Positions 11,056 through 23,689 of a DNA stretch of 37,417 nt are shown here, piece by piece. The stretch's first letter is position 1. The number at the start of each line of letters is the position of its first letter. The position numbers were made by a program, and so were the translations under genes. Under the pieces are notes generated by a model. The model was not told where the DNA came from and did not search any database. It worked only from the letters and a program-made list of their open reading frames with translations. Origin of the DNA: Acanthamoeba sp. SK_2022b (lineage: Eukaryota; Discosea; Longamoebia; Acanthamoebidae); contig JANDJZ010000444.1 of NCBI GenBank assembly GCA_027943245.1, forward strand, positions 1 through 37,417, written 5' to 3'.

Positions 11056-13098
11056 ATGAAGGCCAAAGAGACAGCGATACCGCCACGACCACGAGATGAG
11101 CACGCCACGCCAGCATCATCTGCCGACATGGAATCTTCCGAATCTGCTTTGCCTCCAACTTCCACAGTGAGGCCGTCTGGGCCAAGCAAGAGTCGATTCG
11201 AGGCGCGACCGTCCTATCTCGATCCAGCTGTTGCGCAGTCGCCTCTACAGCGGTCAGAGTTCAGGGGCTTCTTCAACCTCGTGGCCATGATGGCCGCCTT
11301 CTACATCATCAGCACCAACGTGAGCTTCTTCCTGCGGCACGGCACCCTCGTGGGCCTCAGGTCGCTCGTTCGCCTCATCCCGCTCGACATGCTGCCCGCC
11401 TGGTGTGCCTTGGGCGCCTCGCCCTTCTCCGCGTTCGTGCTCGAGTGGGCCTGGGTCAAGTGGACGGCTCGGCGACGACGACAGCGTCCTACTCGACCGC
11501 CGCCACCGGCGTGGGTCCGGTTCGTCGTGCAGCACACGCTGCAGACCACCATCTTCCTGACGACGCTCTACCTGCTCGTATTCGGCTCGGAGTGGCCGGT
11601 GGTGCCCATGGGCACCTACCTCCTTCACATGATCGTGCTCGTCATGAAGATGCACTCCTACCTCGTCACCAACGCCGAGTTCGCCGCCGCTTCTGTCGAG
11701 AAGCAGCAACGGCACGACAAGCGCCAGCAGAAGCAGCCAACCCCCAGCAGCACCCATGTACGCTACTCGATTTGCCTCCTCCTTCTCTGCCCTCCATGGT
11801 GGAGGCTCAGCCCTGAAACGTTTCTTCGCCAGCAGGTCAACGGGCACGGCGGCAGCGCTGCGACAAGCAAGGAAGGGCTGGTGGCCTACCCCGACAACGT
11901 CACCTTCTACAACTTCTTCTACTTTCTCTGCGCCCCCACTCTCGTCTACGAGCTCAACTACCCACGCACCGAACGCATACGGTTCTGCTACATGCACCCA
12001 CCCACACATCGCATCATGTCTTTAGGAGCTGACCCGTGACCGTTTCCTCGTGGGCAGGTGGGGCTACGTGGTGGAGAAGTGCATCGCTGCGGTGGGCGTC
12101 TTCTCCGTGCTGCACATCGTCATCGACCAGCACATCACTCCCGTCCTGCTACGGTACAAACCCGCCGCGTAGGGCAACCGTTGGTGCGTGCGTGCGGGCT
12201 CACACGCTCAGCGTATCGCAGGGCACCGGTCATGTCACTCGTGGAAACGATATCGGCGTTGATAACGCCGTTCGTGTTCTGTCACATCATGGTCTTCTAC
12301 ATGATGTTCGAGCTCATCCTCAACGGCATCGCCGAGGTCCTCTGCTTCGCTGATCGCCGCTTCTACGACGACTGGTGGAACAGTACCACCTGGGACGAGG
12401 TACGTCTCTCTTTTTATTATTATTATTAATATTTTTTTTAATTTTATTGTTATATTCCAATTATTTATATCCGTATTGTTTGCAAATGGTAACCTCACGA
12501 CCCGTTAACTGCGCAGTACGCTCGCAAATGGAACAAGCCTGTGCACGAGTGGTTGCTGCGTCACGTCTATCTGGAATCGATCAACACCTACAAGACGTCG
12601 CGCATGCGCGCCACCTTCATCACCTTCCTCACATCGGCCGTCGTACGCCTCTTCTTCTCTTTTTTATTTTATTTTATTTTATTTTATTAATAGGTGATAT
12701 TTCTGGACTCAATGTGACTCACCGACCGCCGTGACGATGTCCAGTTGCACGAGACCGTCTTTGCCGTCGTGTTCCGTATGGTGCGACCGTACATCTTCAT
12801 GCTGCAGATGGCTCAGCTGCCGCTCATCTACCTCGGCCGCAAGCTCAAGAATACGTACGCGTTGGCCTCTCTCCTCCCTCTCCCTGTCTGTCCACGAGAC
12901 CACACGGTCTTCTCTCTCACACGCACACGCACGCACGCACACACGTCTCCTCTTCGTAGGCGGGGGGGCAACTTCTTCTTCTGGTTCGGGATGATCCTGG
13001 GCGTGCCCCTGCTGGCGACGCTCTATTGCCGGGAGTACTACTACGCCCTCTCCCTCAAGGGCAACGTGGACGAAGGCCTCGACTTCACCTTCAGTTGA
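11056..13098 (+). CDS. Membrane-bound O-acyltransferase, sterol O-acyltransferase (ACAT/ARE)-like
   Basis: Seven exons (11056-11757, 11836-11981, 12058-12153, 12222-12399, 12517-12642, 12745-12854, 12960-13098) sum to 1497 nt and 498 residues. After a disordered N-terminus of about 75 residues come membrane helices. Then come the blocks shared by ACAT and DGAT1: YPDNVTFYNFFYFLCAPTLV, YELNYPRT-RIR, the FYDDWWNSTTWDEYARKWN block (FYxDWWN motif) and VHEWLLRHVY. SAVLHETVFAVVFRM follows, whose His is the expected catalytic residue. Predicted reaction: transfer of an acyl group from acyl-CoA to a sterol (or diacylglycerol) in the ER for lipid-droplet storage. The spacing and the HE-VFAVV-RM block look more ACAT-like than DGAT1-like to me, but DGAT1 cannot be excluded. 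It converges on MSH2 with 101 bp between stops. Confidence 0.88.
12660..12689 (+). repeat. (TTTTA)n short tandem repeat in acyltransferase intron 5
   Basis: About five copies of a TTTTA unit lie in the intron 12643-12744. An AT-rich intron 4 (12400-12516) has a related TTATTATTATTAA stretch. AT-rich introns contrast with the GC-rich exons. Confidence 0.8.
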
Positions 13099-13199
13099 AC
13101 TGCCCTGAACCCCCTCCCCTCTTCCTTCTCCCCAATTAACTTGTGAATAACAACAACATGCTTTTGGGAGTCCGCCAGGGGAGAGCGAGGGCCCTCCCT
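13099..13199. other. Convergent intergenic gap, acyltransferase/MSH2 3' ends
   Basis: Only 101 bp separate the two stop codons, so the 3' untranslated regions of these convergent genes probably overlap or nearly touch. Confidence 0.5.
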
Positions 13200-13605
13200 C
13201 TAGCCCTGTTGGGTGTTGAGGAGGGAGAGGACAAAGGGGTTGTTGTGGCTCATGAGCCGCTCCCGCATTACCCTCATCCGCTGCATCGCTTCCGCCGGCG
13301 ACAGCGAATCCTGCGCGCACGACCGAGACCGAGGTTGAAGTTGAGGGGAGGCCGAAGCAAGGTGGAAGAAGGGGGGGGGAGCGGTGAGGTACCAAGGGCA
13401 GCTTCTTGAAGTCGTCCAGGAACTGTCGAACGAGCCGCGCGCCTTCCTCCTCCGGGCCCTCGGCTCGTGCCCGTTTGGCGGCCGGCGCCTTCTCCTTGGG
13501 CGTTCGGGCCACCACGTCCTTGCTCGGACACCGCGCCCTGTACCCGCCCAGCGCCGCACATGCATCGTCTCAGTGCTCTCTTCAAGACACACTCGAGATC
13601 GGGAG

Positions 13606-13684
<79 letters not shown>

Positions 13685-16600
13685 ACGCACCTCTTCTGGC
13701 CGACGCTGTTCCCGGTGCTCCTGGCTGTCTTCTCCAGCGTCTCCACCTTCTGTTGCGCGACCTGGAGGGGATTGGGGGGGGGGAGAGAGAAGAGAGGTAA
13801 GGCGGATGGCGACGCGAGGGCGAGCAAATGGGATCGCCGGAAAACCAAACCTGGATGACGCCGGGCGGGAAGCCCGCGAGCTCGGCGATGTGGATGCCGA
13901 AGCTCTTGTCCGAGGGCCCCTGCTTGACGTTGTAGAGCAGCACCAGCTTGTTGTCCTCGGTCTGCGCCGTGACGTGCAGGTTCTTGACTGGTTGCCGCCA
14001 ACCAACCAGCGGAGGGGAGGGGGAGTGAGTGGGGGTCCCTCTTGATCTTCAGTGTGGGGAGGGAGACGATTGGTGGCCCACCTTTGGGGATGTGTTGCTC
14101 GAGCGCGGTGAGCTCGTGGAAGTGTGTGGCGAAGAAGCAGAAGCAGCCGATCTTGTTGATGATGTGCCTGGCGATTGTGCCACCTAGTGGTCAGTGTGCG
14201 ACACGCCCAGCAGTGGAAGAACAAGGAACGAATGGCGCCTACAGGGAGGAGGGAGGGAGGGGAGTACTCGGAGATTGCCCAGGCGAGGCCGAAGCCATCG
14301 TAGGTGCTCGTGCCGCGGCCAAGCTCGTCGATGATGATCAGCGAGCGCTGCGTGGCCGCCTTGAGAATGGACGACGTCTCCTGCATCTCGGCCATGAACG
14401 TCGAAACGCCCCTCTGGTTCCCACAAAATAAAATGAAAAAAAATAAATGTTAATGCCAAAAATAAACTGATTCGGAAAATAACAATTAAAATTTAAAAAT
14501 AAAAATAAAACGATTGTATAAGAGAGAACAGACCAGCTGTGAATCGGAGGCGCCCAGCCGGCACATGATGCAGTCGACCACGGACACGACCGCGGTGGTG
14601 CAGGGAACGAACGAGCCTGTGCCCAGAGAGAGAGAGAGAGAAACAGAGTAAGGTTCTGTTGAAACGAGCACTCTCCTCAAGTTGGGGTTAGCCGGCGTGA
14701 GGGGCGACGCACCAATCTGCGCCATCAACACGATGACACCCGCCGAGCGAATGAATGTCGACTTGCCGCCCATGTTGGGACCCGTGATGATCTACGTGTG
14801 ATATGTGCGCGATATGTAGCACCGCAGAAAGGAGTCAGGCCTGCGTTTGATCGCTCGCCACTATGGCACAGCAAAGGGGCGTGTTGTGTGTACCTGGAAA
14901 GAGGAGTCGTCCCGCTTCATGATGACGTCGTTGGCGATGAAGCCAACACCGTCCTGCCGAGGAGCCGAATAAAAAAAATATTTTTAAAATAATTTAAAAT
15001 AAAATAAAATAAATTGGGAAATAAACGAGCCTGGTGTGATACCTGGAGCTCCAGGCAGGGGTGTCGCGCTTGCTTGAGGATGAGGTCACCAGTGCCGCTG
15101 GGCGTCAGCCGAGGTCGTACGTATCCCGCCGGCGCGTTCACCGCCACGTGTGCCAAACTGTGTGTGTGAATGTGTGTGTGGAAATAAAATATATCAAAAA
15201 TTGGAAAATAAAATATCAATATCTATAAACTAGAATAATTGAAAATAAGGGCCTCGGCGCACCTCACGAAGACATCGAGATCGGCAAGCAGGATGCTGAG
15301 ATCCTCCACCAAAGGCACGTATGATGCTGCGAGCAATGCCGCCGGCAGTTGTCAGTTTGAAATCGCACGCCCATTCGTTCGTTCAGGGATAGAGGCACGA
15401 CATACCTACGCAGTTGATGATCTCCGTCACCAGCTCCTTCTGCTTGGTCTGGATCGCCTCCTCCAGTTCGGTCCACCTTCGGCTTTGCTTCGTCAGCAGC
15501 GAGGTGGTGATCTGTGCGCAGCACGACAAAGCGCCATGATGGCGGGTCACGCACGCGATCGTGGGAGAAGCAGACGTGGAGAACAAGCGTGTAGGGTACC
15601 CGCATGGTCTTGGTCGTGTCCTCGAGCAGGCTCCAGTCGCGCTTGGACTTGACCAGCTTCGTGGTGCTCGCCTGAAAAACGAGAGAAAGGTCAGACCGTG
15701 AGCGATAGGGCCAATGCCAAGCACGAAACATGACGCTGGTGGTGGCGGGTCACCTTCTTCGGAACGATGATGTGCCACTCGTGCACCTTTGAGTTCTCGA
15801 GCTCGACGGTGTCCTTGTCCCGCTTATCAGCTCCCAGCTCTCGTTGGACCTACCCACGTCAGCCCCAAAGCGTGTCAACGGACAAGAAAGCAACGAATAA
15901 CAAACAAATAAGAAATAAAAAACAACCAATTAGATAATAGCCAAGGTAGAGAGCGCGCACCGCACGGAAGATGGTGTCGATCTTCTGCTTGACCTGTTCC
16001 TTCTCCTCGCACCACTGGGTAAACTCGGGATCAAAGCTGGCGTTGATCTGGTACTCGTTGTTTTCTGCGGCGTTCAGGTCGATGCAGCCCTCGACGAGCC
16101 TTCGGAAATCGGCGAACTCGTCGATCACCCTCTAGCGTGCATGCCGTAGGATGAACACCAAAATAAATAAAAACAAATAAAGATTATAAGACAAAAATAT
16201 AAATGCGAAGTGAGCCCGCGACATTCTTGCAGCAAGCAGCCCGTACCAGCAGCTCCTCGGTGTAGAGCTCGTGAAGCAGCCTGGCGTTCTTGGTACTGTA
16301 GGCTGACAGGGTGTCATACATGGGAGGTAGCCGCTGGCAAACGTCGTACAGCACCACACAATCCTGCCCCACAACGTTCGCACGACGACGTCAGTGAGCG
16401 CAGACAGAAACGCGTCTCTCTTTCTTTGTCTGTCGGTCTTTGAGCTATCGGCAGGCACCTTGAGAGAGGCGGTAATCTTCTTCCGCTGGAACTTCTTGAT
16501 GAGACGATCGATGTCGGTGATGCGACGAAAGTGCTCCTGCATGGACTGTCGCAGCTCTGCATCATCAACGAAGATCTCCACTATGTTTTGCCTCACCTCT

Positions 16601-16842
16601 GCGATACACGCACAGGAGATGAGCACTCGTAAGCTCACGGAGAGCAGAGGAGACGCAGTCATGACATCAAACTCACCGATATCGTCAATATTAAGAAGCG
16701 GCTGCTTGATCCACTGAAGAAGGCGCCGCGAGCCCATCGCCGTCTTGCACTTGTTTAACAGGCCATACAGGCTGAAGCTCTTGTCGGCTTTTGCCATGGC
16801 GCACCATCAGGTGGTGAGGTCATCAAAGCACGTCATCACAAA

Positions 16843-16917
<75 letters not shown>

Positions 16918-18539
16918 CGGTGGTACAGTCGGTGGGCGAAGGGAACAGGTTGAGGGCGCGCGAGGCTGGCTGGTCGATTCGCATGTACTTGGAGAGATCC
17001 AACGGCTTCAGCTGATAGCCCCTGAAGTTATCCTCGTCGCTCAACAGCTGATCGAGGAGGGGAACATATAGCCGGCTCGTTAGCGTTTTCTCAACTTCTA
17101 CCGATCCCCAGAGCGGGCGCACCCCAGTACCTCCATATGTTTGATGATGCAGGCCAGTGAAGACATGGCACAGGGGTGTTCGAGGGCTTGGTCTGTCACA
17201 AGGATTGCGTCAACGTGAGAAAGGGTGGCAAGGAGGATAGGGGGCTGAGCTGCTTACGTAGGCTATTGGCCATGTCCTCCCGCACAAGGCGCGAGAGGTC
17301 TTGTTCGATGTCCTGTGCCTTGAATAGAGCTAGAGGTGACGAATCAGAATGGAAAGGGGGGGTTAGGGTCATCTCAAAGAGGATGAAGAGGCACAGTAAC
17401 GGGTGGCATCACCTTTTTTGACCTCCGTCTTCATAATGCCGCACCGATCGAGAAGGCCGTCCAGTTTTTTCATCTCGACCTCGTCTCGTGCTCCACCGGG
17501 CGCAAGGATACACTCCTTGGCGCCAATTTGAAGCAGAAGCGACTGGGCGCGGAAACGAAAACATGAACGAAGAACATTGTTAGCATGGCCACTACTTGAG
17601 ATATTGTCAGAGGCGCGAGCTCCATGTGTACCTCGAGATTGGCCAAATGGATGGTATCAACGAACTGGCAATACCCGATCTTCTTCAGAAGGGCATCCGC
17701 AAAGGCAGCACCCACAATCTGAATTCCAAATGGCAAGCGTTAGTCGATCGCGGTCAGAAGCGTATGTGCAGCGAGTGGTGATGCGCCTGCAGGATCACCT
17801 TCTGCTGGCCTTCCACACCGAAGCAAATGGCAACACTGACGGCAGTGTCCTCCAGCTCCTTGTTCCTGTACAACAGCTCCTCGAAGTCTCTGACGTTGCC
17901 CGGCGAAGCCTACGCATCGAGCGCCAAGCCAAATCTAACAGTCAACCAGGAGTCGAAGAATAGAAGAAGACGCGTTGTACCCTTTTCTCTCTCGTCCAAT
18001 TGGTTCCCGTCTTGGTCCACACTTCGACTTTCTTGAGCTTCACCAAGATGAGGTCTCGCACGATTTCTTCGTACTTCTCCTGCTTCATCTCGACGGTGGG
18101 CAGTTGTTGTGATCCTGCCCAAAGGGCAAACCGGAGGGAGAGGTAAGGGCAGGCATGCACATCACCGCAAACGTTTGAAGGAGAGGGAGGCACCCATGGT
18201 AGTGACAGCGACAAGGGTCCGGAAGTACTCCTGCGCTACAAACTTGGCCGCCTCTCCGTGCACGCTGAAGATTTCCTGATGCCGACACCGAGCTTAGGCT
18301 TGTCTGTCAAACAGGGCTGATGGTTGCAAAACAGAAGGTACCTTTTGACCAAAGAACCGGAACACGCCGTCTTCTTTGGGGAACGCCTGATTGTAGAAGC
18401 GGCAGAACGCATCTAAGGTAGATATTGGTCAATCACCCTAAAAATGAATTAGATTTAAAATGATGTAAAAAGATGTACCTTCTGCCTTGGATTTGGCAGA
18501 ACCTCCCTGTCCTTCCTTGCCGCCCTTCTTGCCTTTCAT
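13200..18539 (-). CDS. MSH2: DNA mismatch repair ATPase MSH2
   Basis: Many-exon minus-strand gene. The start at 18539 gives a Lys/Gly-rich leader ([20 protein letters not shown]) before the MutS N-terminal domain ([11 protein letters not shown]...[16 protein letters not shown]). Then [20 protein letters not shown] aligns with the MSH2 connector region. The core has [49 protein letters not shown] and [12 protein letters not shown]. The ATPase has Walker [33 protein letters not shown], Walker [37 protein letters not shown] and [17 protein letters not shown]. The last exons give the C-terminal helix ([17 protein letters not shown]). MSH2 pairs with MSH6 or MSH3 to recognise mispairs and insertion/deletion loops in the nucleus. 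No key residue is missing in what I read. Two introns contain long dinucleotide repeats. The 5' end lies 120 bp from the stop of the N-acetyltransferase gene. Confidence 0.96.
13608..13682 (-). repeat. (AC)n microsatellite, (GT)n sense, in MSH2 intron
   Basis: About 37 units inside an intron between the exon encoding [19 protein letters not shown] and the next exon toward the C-terminus. On the MSH2 sense strand it reads GT. Confidence 0.97.
16846..16916 (+). repeat. (GT)n microsatellite, (AC)n sense, in MSH2 intron
   Basis: About 35 units between the exon ending in NLFPSPTD and the exon beginning [15 protein letters not shown]. On the MSH2 sense strand this repeat reads AC, the reverse of every other long dinucleotide repeat in the window. 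Confidence 0.97.
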
Positions 18540-18659
18540 CTCCCGTGTTTTTGAAGGTTTGTTTTGCCTATGTTTTCGCGCCAAAAGATCTTGGCTCCTC
18601 TTTCCAAGAATAAAATATTTCTTTTTGCTTTTCCCTCGGCCGTCCCCTCCAAAAACCGC

Positions 18660-19962
18660 CTACAGCACGCTCGGGTTGCGCTTGGAGGTCGCAAGATCGA
18701 GCGCTTGCTGTTCGTCCGGTGTAAGCTGGATGTCGAACTCGCGCGTGAGCACAGCCAGATATACCTCCTTCTCCTTCTCTGGCGGCACGCCTGGAGCCGT
18801 GTTATGCGACAGACAGCGGCATGAGAAAAAACAGGAGGTTGCCTCATAGTGGAGAAGCGGTGGGTACCCTGTAAGATGTCCTTCTCCTCCCGCTTGCCAT
18901 CGGCAAAGGTAGTGGTGATGAAGCGCCGCGCACCACTCAGAGTCTTTCGCTCTTTGTCTGTAACTGTCGAGACTAGGATACGCCTGTTGAAGTCTGAAGT
19001 GGCATCGGCCTGGAGCGCCTGCGGGGATATGGTCAAATTAAACGTTGACGTCGAACGAAGTGCGGCTCACCAGAGGTTGGTGGCGCACCTCGCAGCCCGG
19101 AATGAGTTGGGCGAGATGCTGAGGCTGCATGTAGATGATAAGGCTCTTTTGCCATTGGCCGTCGTGCCTGCCTTGTCGCTCGAGCAGGATGACCTCGACC
19201 CCGTTGTCATCGGGCACGTCGCTGACGACCTTGCTGAATCGATACCCAGCCCACTCGGCATCGCCGTCCTGTTCCTCTCCGAGTCGGTCGTAGCGAAGTG
19301 GAATATGGGGCGACGAAGCGAATCCCACATCGCTGATCCAGACCTCTCTTGCATCTTTGTCTTGAGCACCACCGTTTCCACCATTGGCGGCGGTGCCGTG
19401 ATGCTGGAGCGGCAGCTTGGCCACGGTCACGCAATGGCTGATCGTGTGTTTCCATGCACCTTCAACGAACACCTGGGCGTCGACCGTCAGAGAGAAGCTC
19501 ATGCTTGCATCAACCCAGATCTGGCCAAAGAGACAGAGTACCCGAGCGGCGTAGAGGCTGACATCAAACCCGAGCAGACCCAGCACGTGGGCGTACAGGC
19601 CATTCAGCTACCCTCACGCCAACTACGTTTTAGGAAACAGATCACTAACGGTCAATGAAACCGTTGCCACAACGCACCTCATAGCAAAAGCCACCTCGGC
19701 GTCGCTCAACAATCTTGGAGAAGAGAGTGGGCAGGTCGAGAAAGATGTGCTTCCCGCAGTGGAGGTTGAGGTTCTCGAAGGGCACTCTGCGCACTTGCAA
19801 GCTATGCAGTCGGCGCAGAGTGTCCAAGGTCGGCGGCGGGACGGCAAATGAAGAAGGGTCACCGCCCCAGCCAAGGCGTGCCAAGTAGGCAGCTAGCTGA
19901 GCCAAAGCAGCACGATCGTTGGACGCAACCGCGCTTGACAAAGAGGCTGGCAGTCGTTCCAT
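18660..19962 (-). CDS. Arylamine N-acetyltransferase (NAT)
   Basis: Five exons (19962-19678, 19607-19542, 19472-19071, 19018-18868, 18790-18660) sum to 1035 nt, 344 residues. LHSLQVRRVPFENLNLH and RRRGGFCYELNGLYAHVLGL are the NAT signatures; the Cys in GGFCYE is the nucleophile. YAARV leads into KHTISHCVTVAKL, supplying the His, and EVWISDVGFA supplies the Asp. The enzyme moves acetyl from acetyl-CoA to arylamines, hydrazines or aryl-hydroxylamines in the cytosol. With the intron at 19541-19473 removed, Cys to His is 37 residues, near the usual 38. His to Asp is 35 instead of about 15, owing to a Gly/Asn/His-rich insert (around HHGTAANGGNGGAQDKD), and the motif is DVGFA not DVGFG. The tail has ALQADATSDFNRRILVST and DIQLTPDEQQAL. 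Longer than the 275-295 residues of most NATs. Confidence 0.9.
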
Positions 19963-20186
19963 TACAGCAGAGAATAACAAGAAAGAAGAAGCGCCACATG
20001 GTTAACACTACCTGAACCACGCTTGCCCACACAGCCAACGGGAGGTGTGCTGTTCCGAGGCGATCCGCAGAAACAAAGCGAAAACCATCGCATTCTTGGC
20101 GTTCCTTGGAGATTTTGGCGGGAAGGCAGATACGAGAAAAGAAACGAAAGTCGTAGATTTGCCTTTCTGTTGCTGGGCGAGCCACG
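19963..20186. promoter_or_regulatory. Shared divergent promoter region, NAT and FG/SP-rich gene
   Basis: The ATG codons at 19962 (minus) and 20187 (plus) are separated by 224 bp. Transcription of both genes must start here or within their leaders. I see no unambiguous TATA box. Confidence 0.5.
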
Positions 20187-23100
20187 ATGGACTCTCCTCA
20201 CTCGGGTACCTTGAACTAACTTTGTGTTCGGCACAGGGATGAGGTTATTATTCTCATTGTTCTAATCTCCTTCAAGCCCCATTTGTATTTGGCAGCGAGT
20301 CCGGGCGTGATTTTGCTCCTCCTTCGGCAAGTCCTGACCCCAAAGCTGTTTTCGGCAGGTACGACGCCTAACTATGTCTGCACGCTCCATCACGTTCTCA
20401 TTTGACGCGAATTCATTTATTGCATGCATTCCAGTCTCTCTCCCGGTGTGCCCGTGTTCGGAGCTTCTTCGGCCAGTGCCTCGCCTGTCTTTCAGTTTGG
20501 AGCCCAAGGTGCCTTGCACTCTCCACCTCCTTCCGTACTCGAGGCCTAACGACCTCCACCAGCTGTACCTACGTTCGGTGCACCTCCGTCCCCTTACGCT
20601 TCTCCGAGCGCCCGCGGCGATGCGCCTTTCGTCTTTGGCGGCGCGCAGCAACAGCCAGGTACAGTATGGCGCGAGCGCTAGAGCCGATGCACCTTTATGG
20701 ACACGCTCCTGACGGTCGCCGTTCGTTCGCAGTTGTCAGTCCGGTGCGCGGTGGAGATGCCAGGAGGAAGGTCGTAACGAGAAAGAGTGCGCAGTCGCCT
20801 GCTGGTTCTGTGGGCTCGGCGACGTCTGTTCCCACTTCTCCGTTGTTCGCGCCCTCGTCGAGCCCGTGTTCTCCCTTCTCGCCTGCGCCTGCCGTCACCT
20901 TCTCGTCGCCCTCAGCTGCCTCTCCTCCGCCGTTCGTCTTCGGCGCCGCCGCTGCCGCTCCGTCGCCCACTCTGAGTAAAGGCAAGGAAAAGGAGAAGGA
21001 GCAGCCCATCGACCTGGGCAAGCGCGGAGGTGAGAAGAAGGGATCCAAGGGAAAGCATTTGCACCATGGTACGGGTGGCGGTGGCATGGGTGACGATACG
21101 TGCTTGATTGGCTCACAACTGTCTTCTACGTTTGAAGCCCGCGTGGTTCAGGACCAACAAGCGTTCGAGTTCAAGCCTCAGCTTCATCAAGAGGTACCGT
21201 TACCGCTCGATGTTTTGCTGCTTGCCCTTCTACAACACAGTGCATTACTGAGGTGATTGCTGGAACAGGATGGTCGCAAGATTGTCCGAGCGAGGCGCGG
21301 CGACGCTCCCAAGCCGACCAAACTCACGGCTGAAGCCGCAGTGCGCTCTCGCCTCACACCAATCACCGAACACTGGCCGTCGATGGCTGACGCCCGTTTT
21401 CCCTACCAGGCTGGACGGAAGATCATCAAGGCTCGTCGGGGTGTGGCCAAGGCGCAAGAGGTTCAGCCGTCGGGCCAGGTACGAGCCAACTTCTTGCCAT
21501 TCCGCGACTCAAGGCCTTGTCCACCACCCTTGCTCACCGACACGGTCGTGCCAACAAGCAGGCTCGTGGGCGCGCATGCCTTCGTCACTCGGACCTGTTC
21601 CTGCGCCACAGGACCGAGGTCAACCAGAAGACTCTCCCCATGCCCAACTCTCTCGTGATCAAAGGCACACCCACGCGCCAAACAAACAGCTTGGTCCACG
21701 ATGGGGTTTGTGACTACTTACACGCCACCCATCGCAGGTTACACTCCCAACGGCAAGTACCTGCTCACCTACAACTCGCACGACGCGGTCCAGCATCGCA
21801 TGTGGTACCACTTTGCTTACTAGAACTCACGCTGCCCATCGCGCTCCCCGTGATCTTACGCGCTGAACCAATGCTTTCCCTTTTGATCAAGGTACCTGTG
21901 GCGCGAAGACGACATCTTGAAGACAATCCATGACCTGAAGTGGTATGGATTCCTGCCTGGGGAGCTCCTCTTCCTGACCAACGAGTTCATCGTCTTCCTT
22001 GTCACTGGAGAGGACGGCTACCCTGTCATTGTGCAGGTTCGCGTTCCCGTGCCTCCCTCGATATTGCTGACTGTTTCTTTGTGACTCACTGACTGTCCAC
22101 CGCAAATCGCAGTACACTCTCCTGGACATGGACCTCGCCCTTAAGCGCGACTTTGGAGCTGTCCGTGGCCGCGTCAAGATCCACGATAAGACAGGTGCCC
22201 CCTCGTCGCATTCTTACGCAGCGCCCCGGGTCTGACCCGTTCTTCTACAGAGGCGCAGCCCCTCGAGATCTGCAAGTCGCTGGGAGCTCAAGCGGTCTTT
22301 GCTGGTCTTCTTGACGAGCAAGCGACGCTGGGCGTGGTCATCACCACGGGAAGGGAGCACGAGACTGACCTCGTCACCACCTTCCAGGTATCGCCAATGA
22401 GCCCCTTACGCAGCTACCACTGCGACCTTGCCGATTGATAGTTGTACACATGCAGATCAATCCCACTGGGTTGACCGAACTCGGTGTCGTGCGGCTCCCT
22501 GCGGGTACTCTCTCTCTCTCTCTCCCCCTCTCCTCTCTACGTTTTGTGGCGGTGTGGTCCAACTCCTCTTGTACACACAGGAGTGTACTCGTCCCCTTCG
22601 CACCTGGCCGTACATTCGTTCCCCGAAGCGCATCATTTCATGATCACCCACGATCGCACCGATGACACCCAGGTTCCCCCTCCCCCTCGGCCAACCCGTG
22701 CCCTGTTCCGTGTGCTCCTTCTCACTGGGGCGTGGCCCTCTCCTCGCTCATCAGTATCAGAGCGTGTTGTTTGCCCTCCACCCGCCCACGATTAAGGAGC
22801 CCGTCAGAGTCACCCACAGGACTCTCAATGAGGTAAGTCGCCCTCCTCTTGCAGTTCCATCTGCCGCCACAACTTGTGACCGGGAGCCTCCTGTCCTCGC
22901 CTCGTGCCAGGACGAGCGCAAGGGCCTGGCTGCTCTGGAGCCTCGCGTGAAGGTCGTCAACTTGGCCGGCGTCGTTCTGCAAATGCCCCACCCGACGCGC
23001 TCGCTCGACATCATCTCCGAGGTGCCCCTTTCTCCCTCCCAATCGCCGATTGCCCGTCGCGACAACCGAACCAACCAAACACATGAACTCGTGACTCGCC

Positions 23101-23654
23101 GCGCAGGACGTCAGCACCGTCGCCTCGACCCAGCCCGGATTCTCTCTCGACGATCTGCTTGACTTCTCGGTGTTCACCAATGGTGCTCATCCCGTCCTTG
23201 ACCCGTCATTCGAGTTTGAGCACTCACGTGTCTCCGTTATGTTCGCTTCAGTAGACTACCGCGGTGAAGCTGTCGGCCATGACGATGTAGAGGATAGCGA
23301 GGGTGAAGACGAAGAGGACGAGGAAGACGATGACGACGATGACGACGATGACGACCAGTACTTCGATGACGATGACGACGAAACAGAGGAGGAGGAATAC
23401 CCCGAGAGTGATTACGACTACTTTGCCCGTACGCTGCACAACACTTGGCCATCCTTTATGTTTTCGTCTTCTAAGGCGCCCTCTGTCCAGGCGGTGGCAA
23501 GCACCAGCAAGGCAGCGAGGTGGAGAGCCAGTTCTCGATGATGTCCCTCGTGGGCCGCACAAACGGTACGTGTACTGCTGCCCCCCCCCCAAACAACGCA
23601 GTGGTGGTTTTGGTTTTGTGCGCTCACCTACATACATCTCTGGCAACACAACAT

Positions 23655-23689
<35 letters not shown>

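Noticed and set aside
11254..12009. 251-codon minus-strand frame opposite the acyltransferase
   Set aside because: Low-complexity shadow of a GC-rich coding exon; the plus strand has clear MBOAT motifs.
12400..12516. AT-rich stretches here and at 25945-26025 as replication origins or mobile element edges
   Set aside because: They are introns or intergenic spacers with simple A/T runs; no terminal repeats, target duplications or transposase are present.
11056..13098. Assignment as DGAT1
   Set aside because: FYxDWWN and APTL-YELN-PRT motifs occur in both families, but the His block HETVFAVVFRM and the spacing look more like sterol acyltransferases. Kept as an alternative, not the main call.
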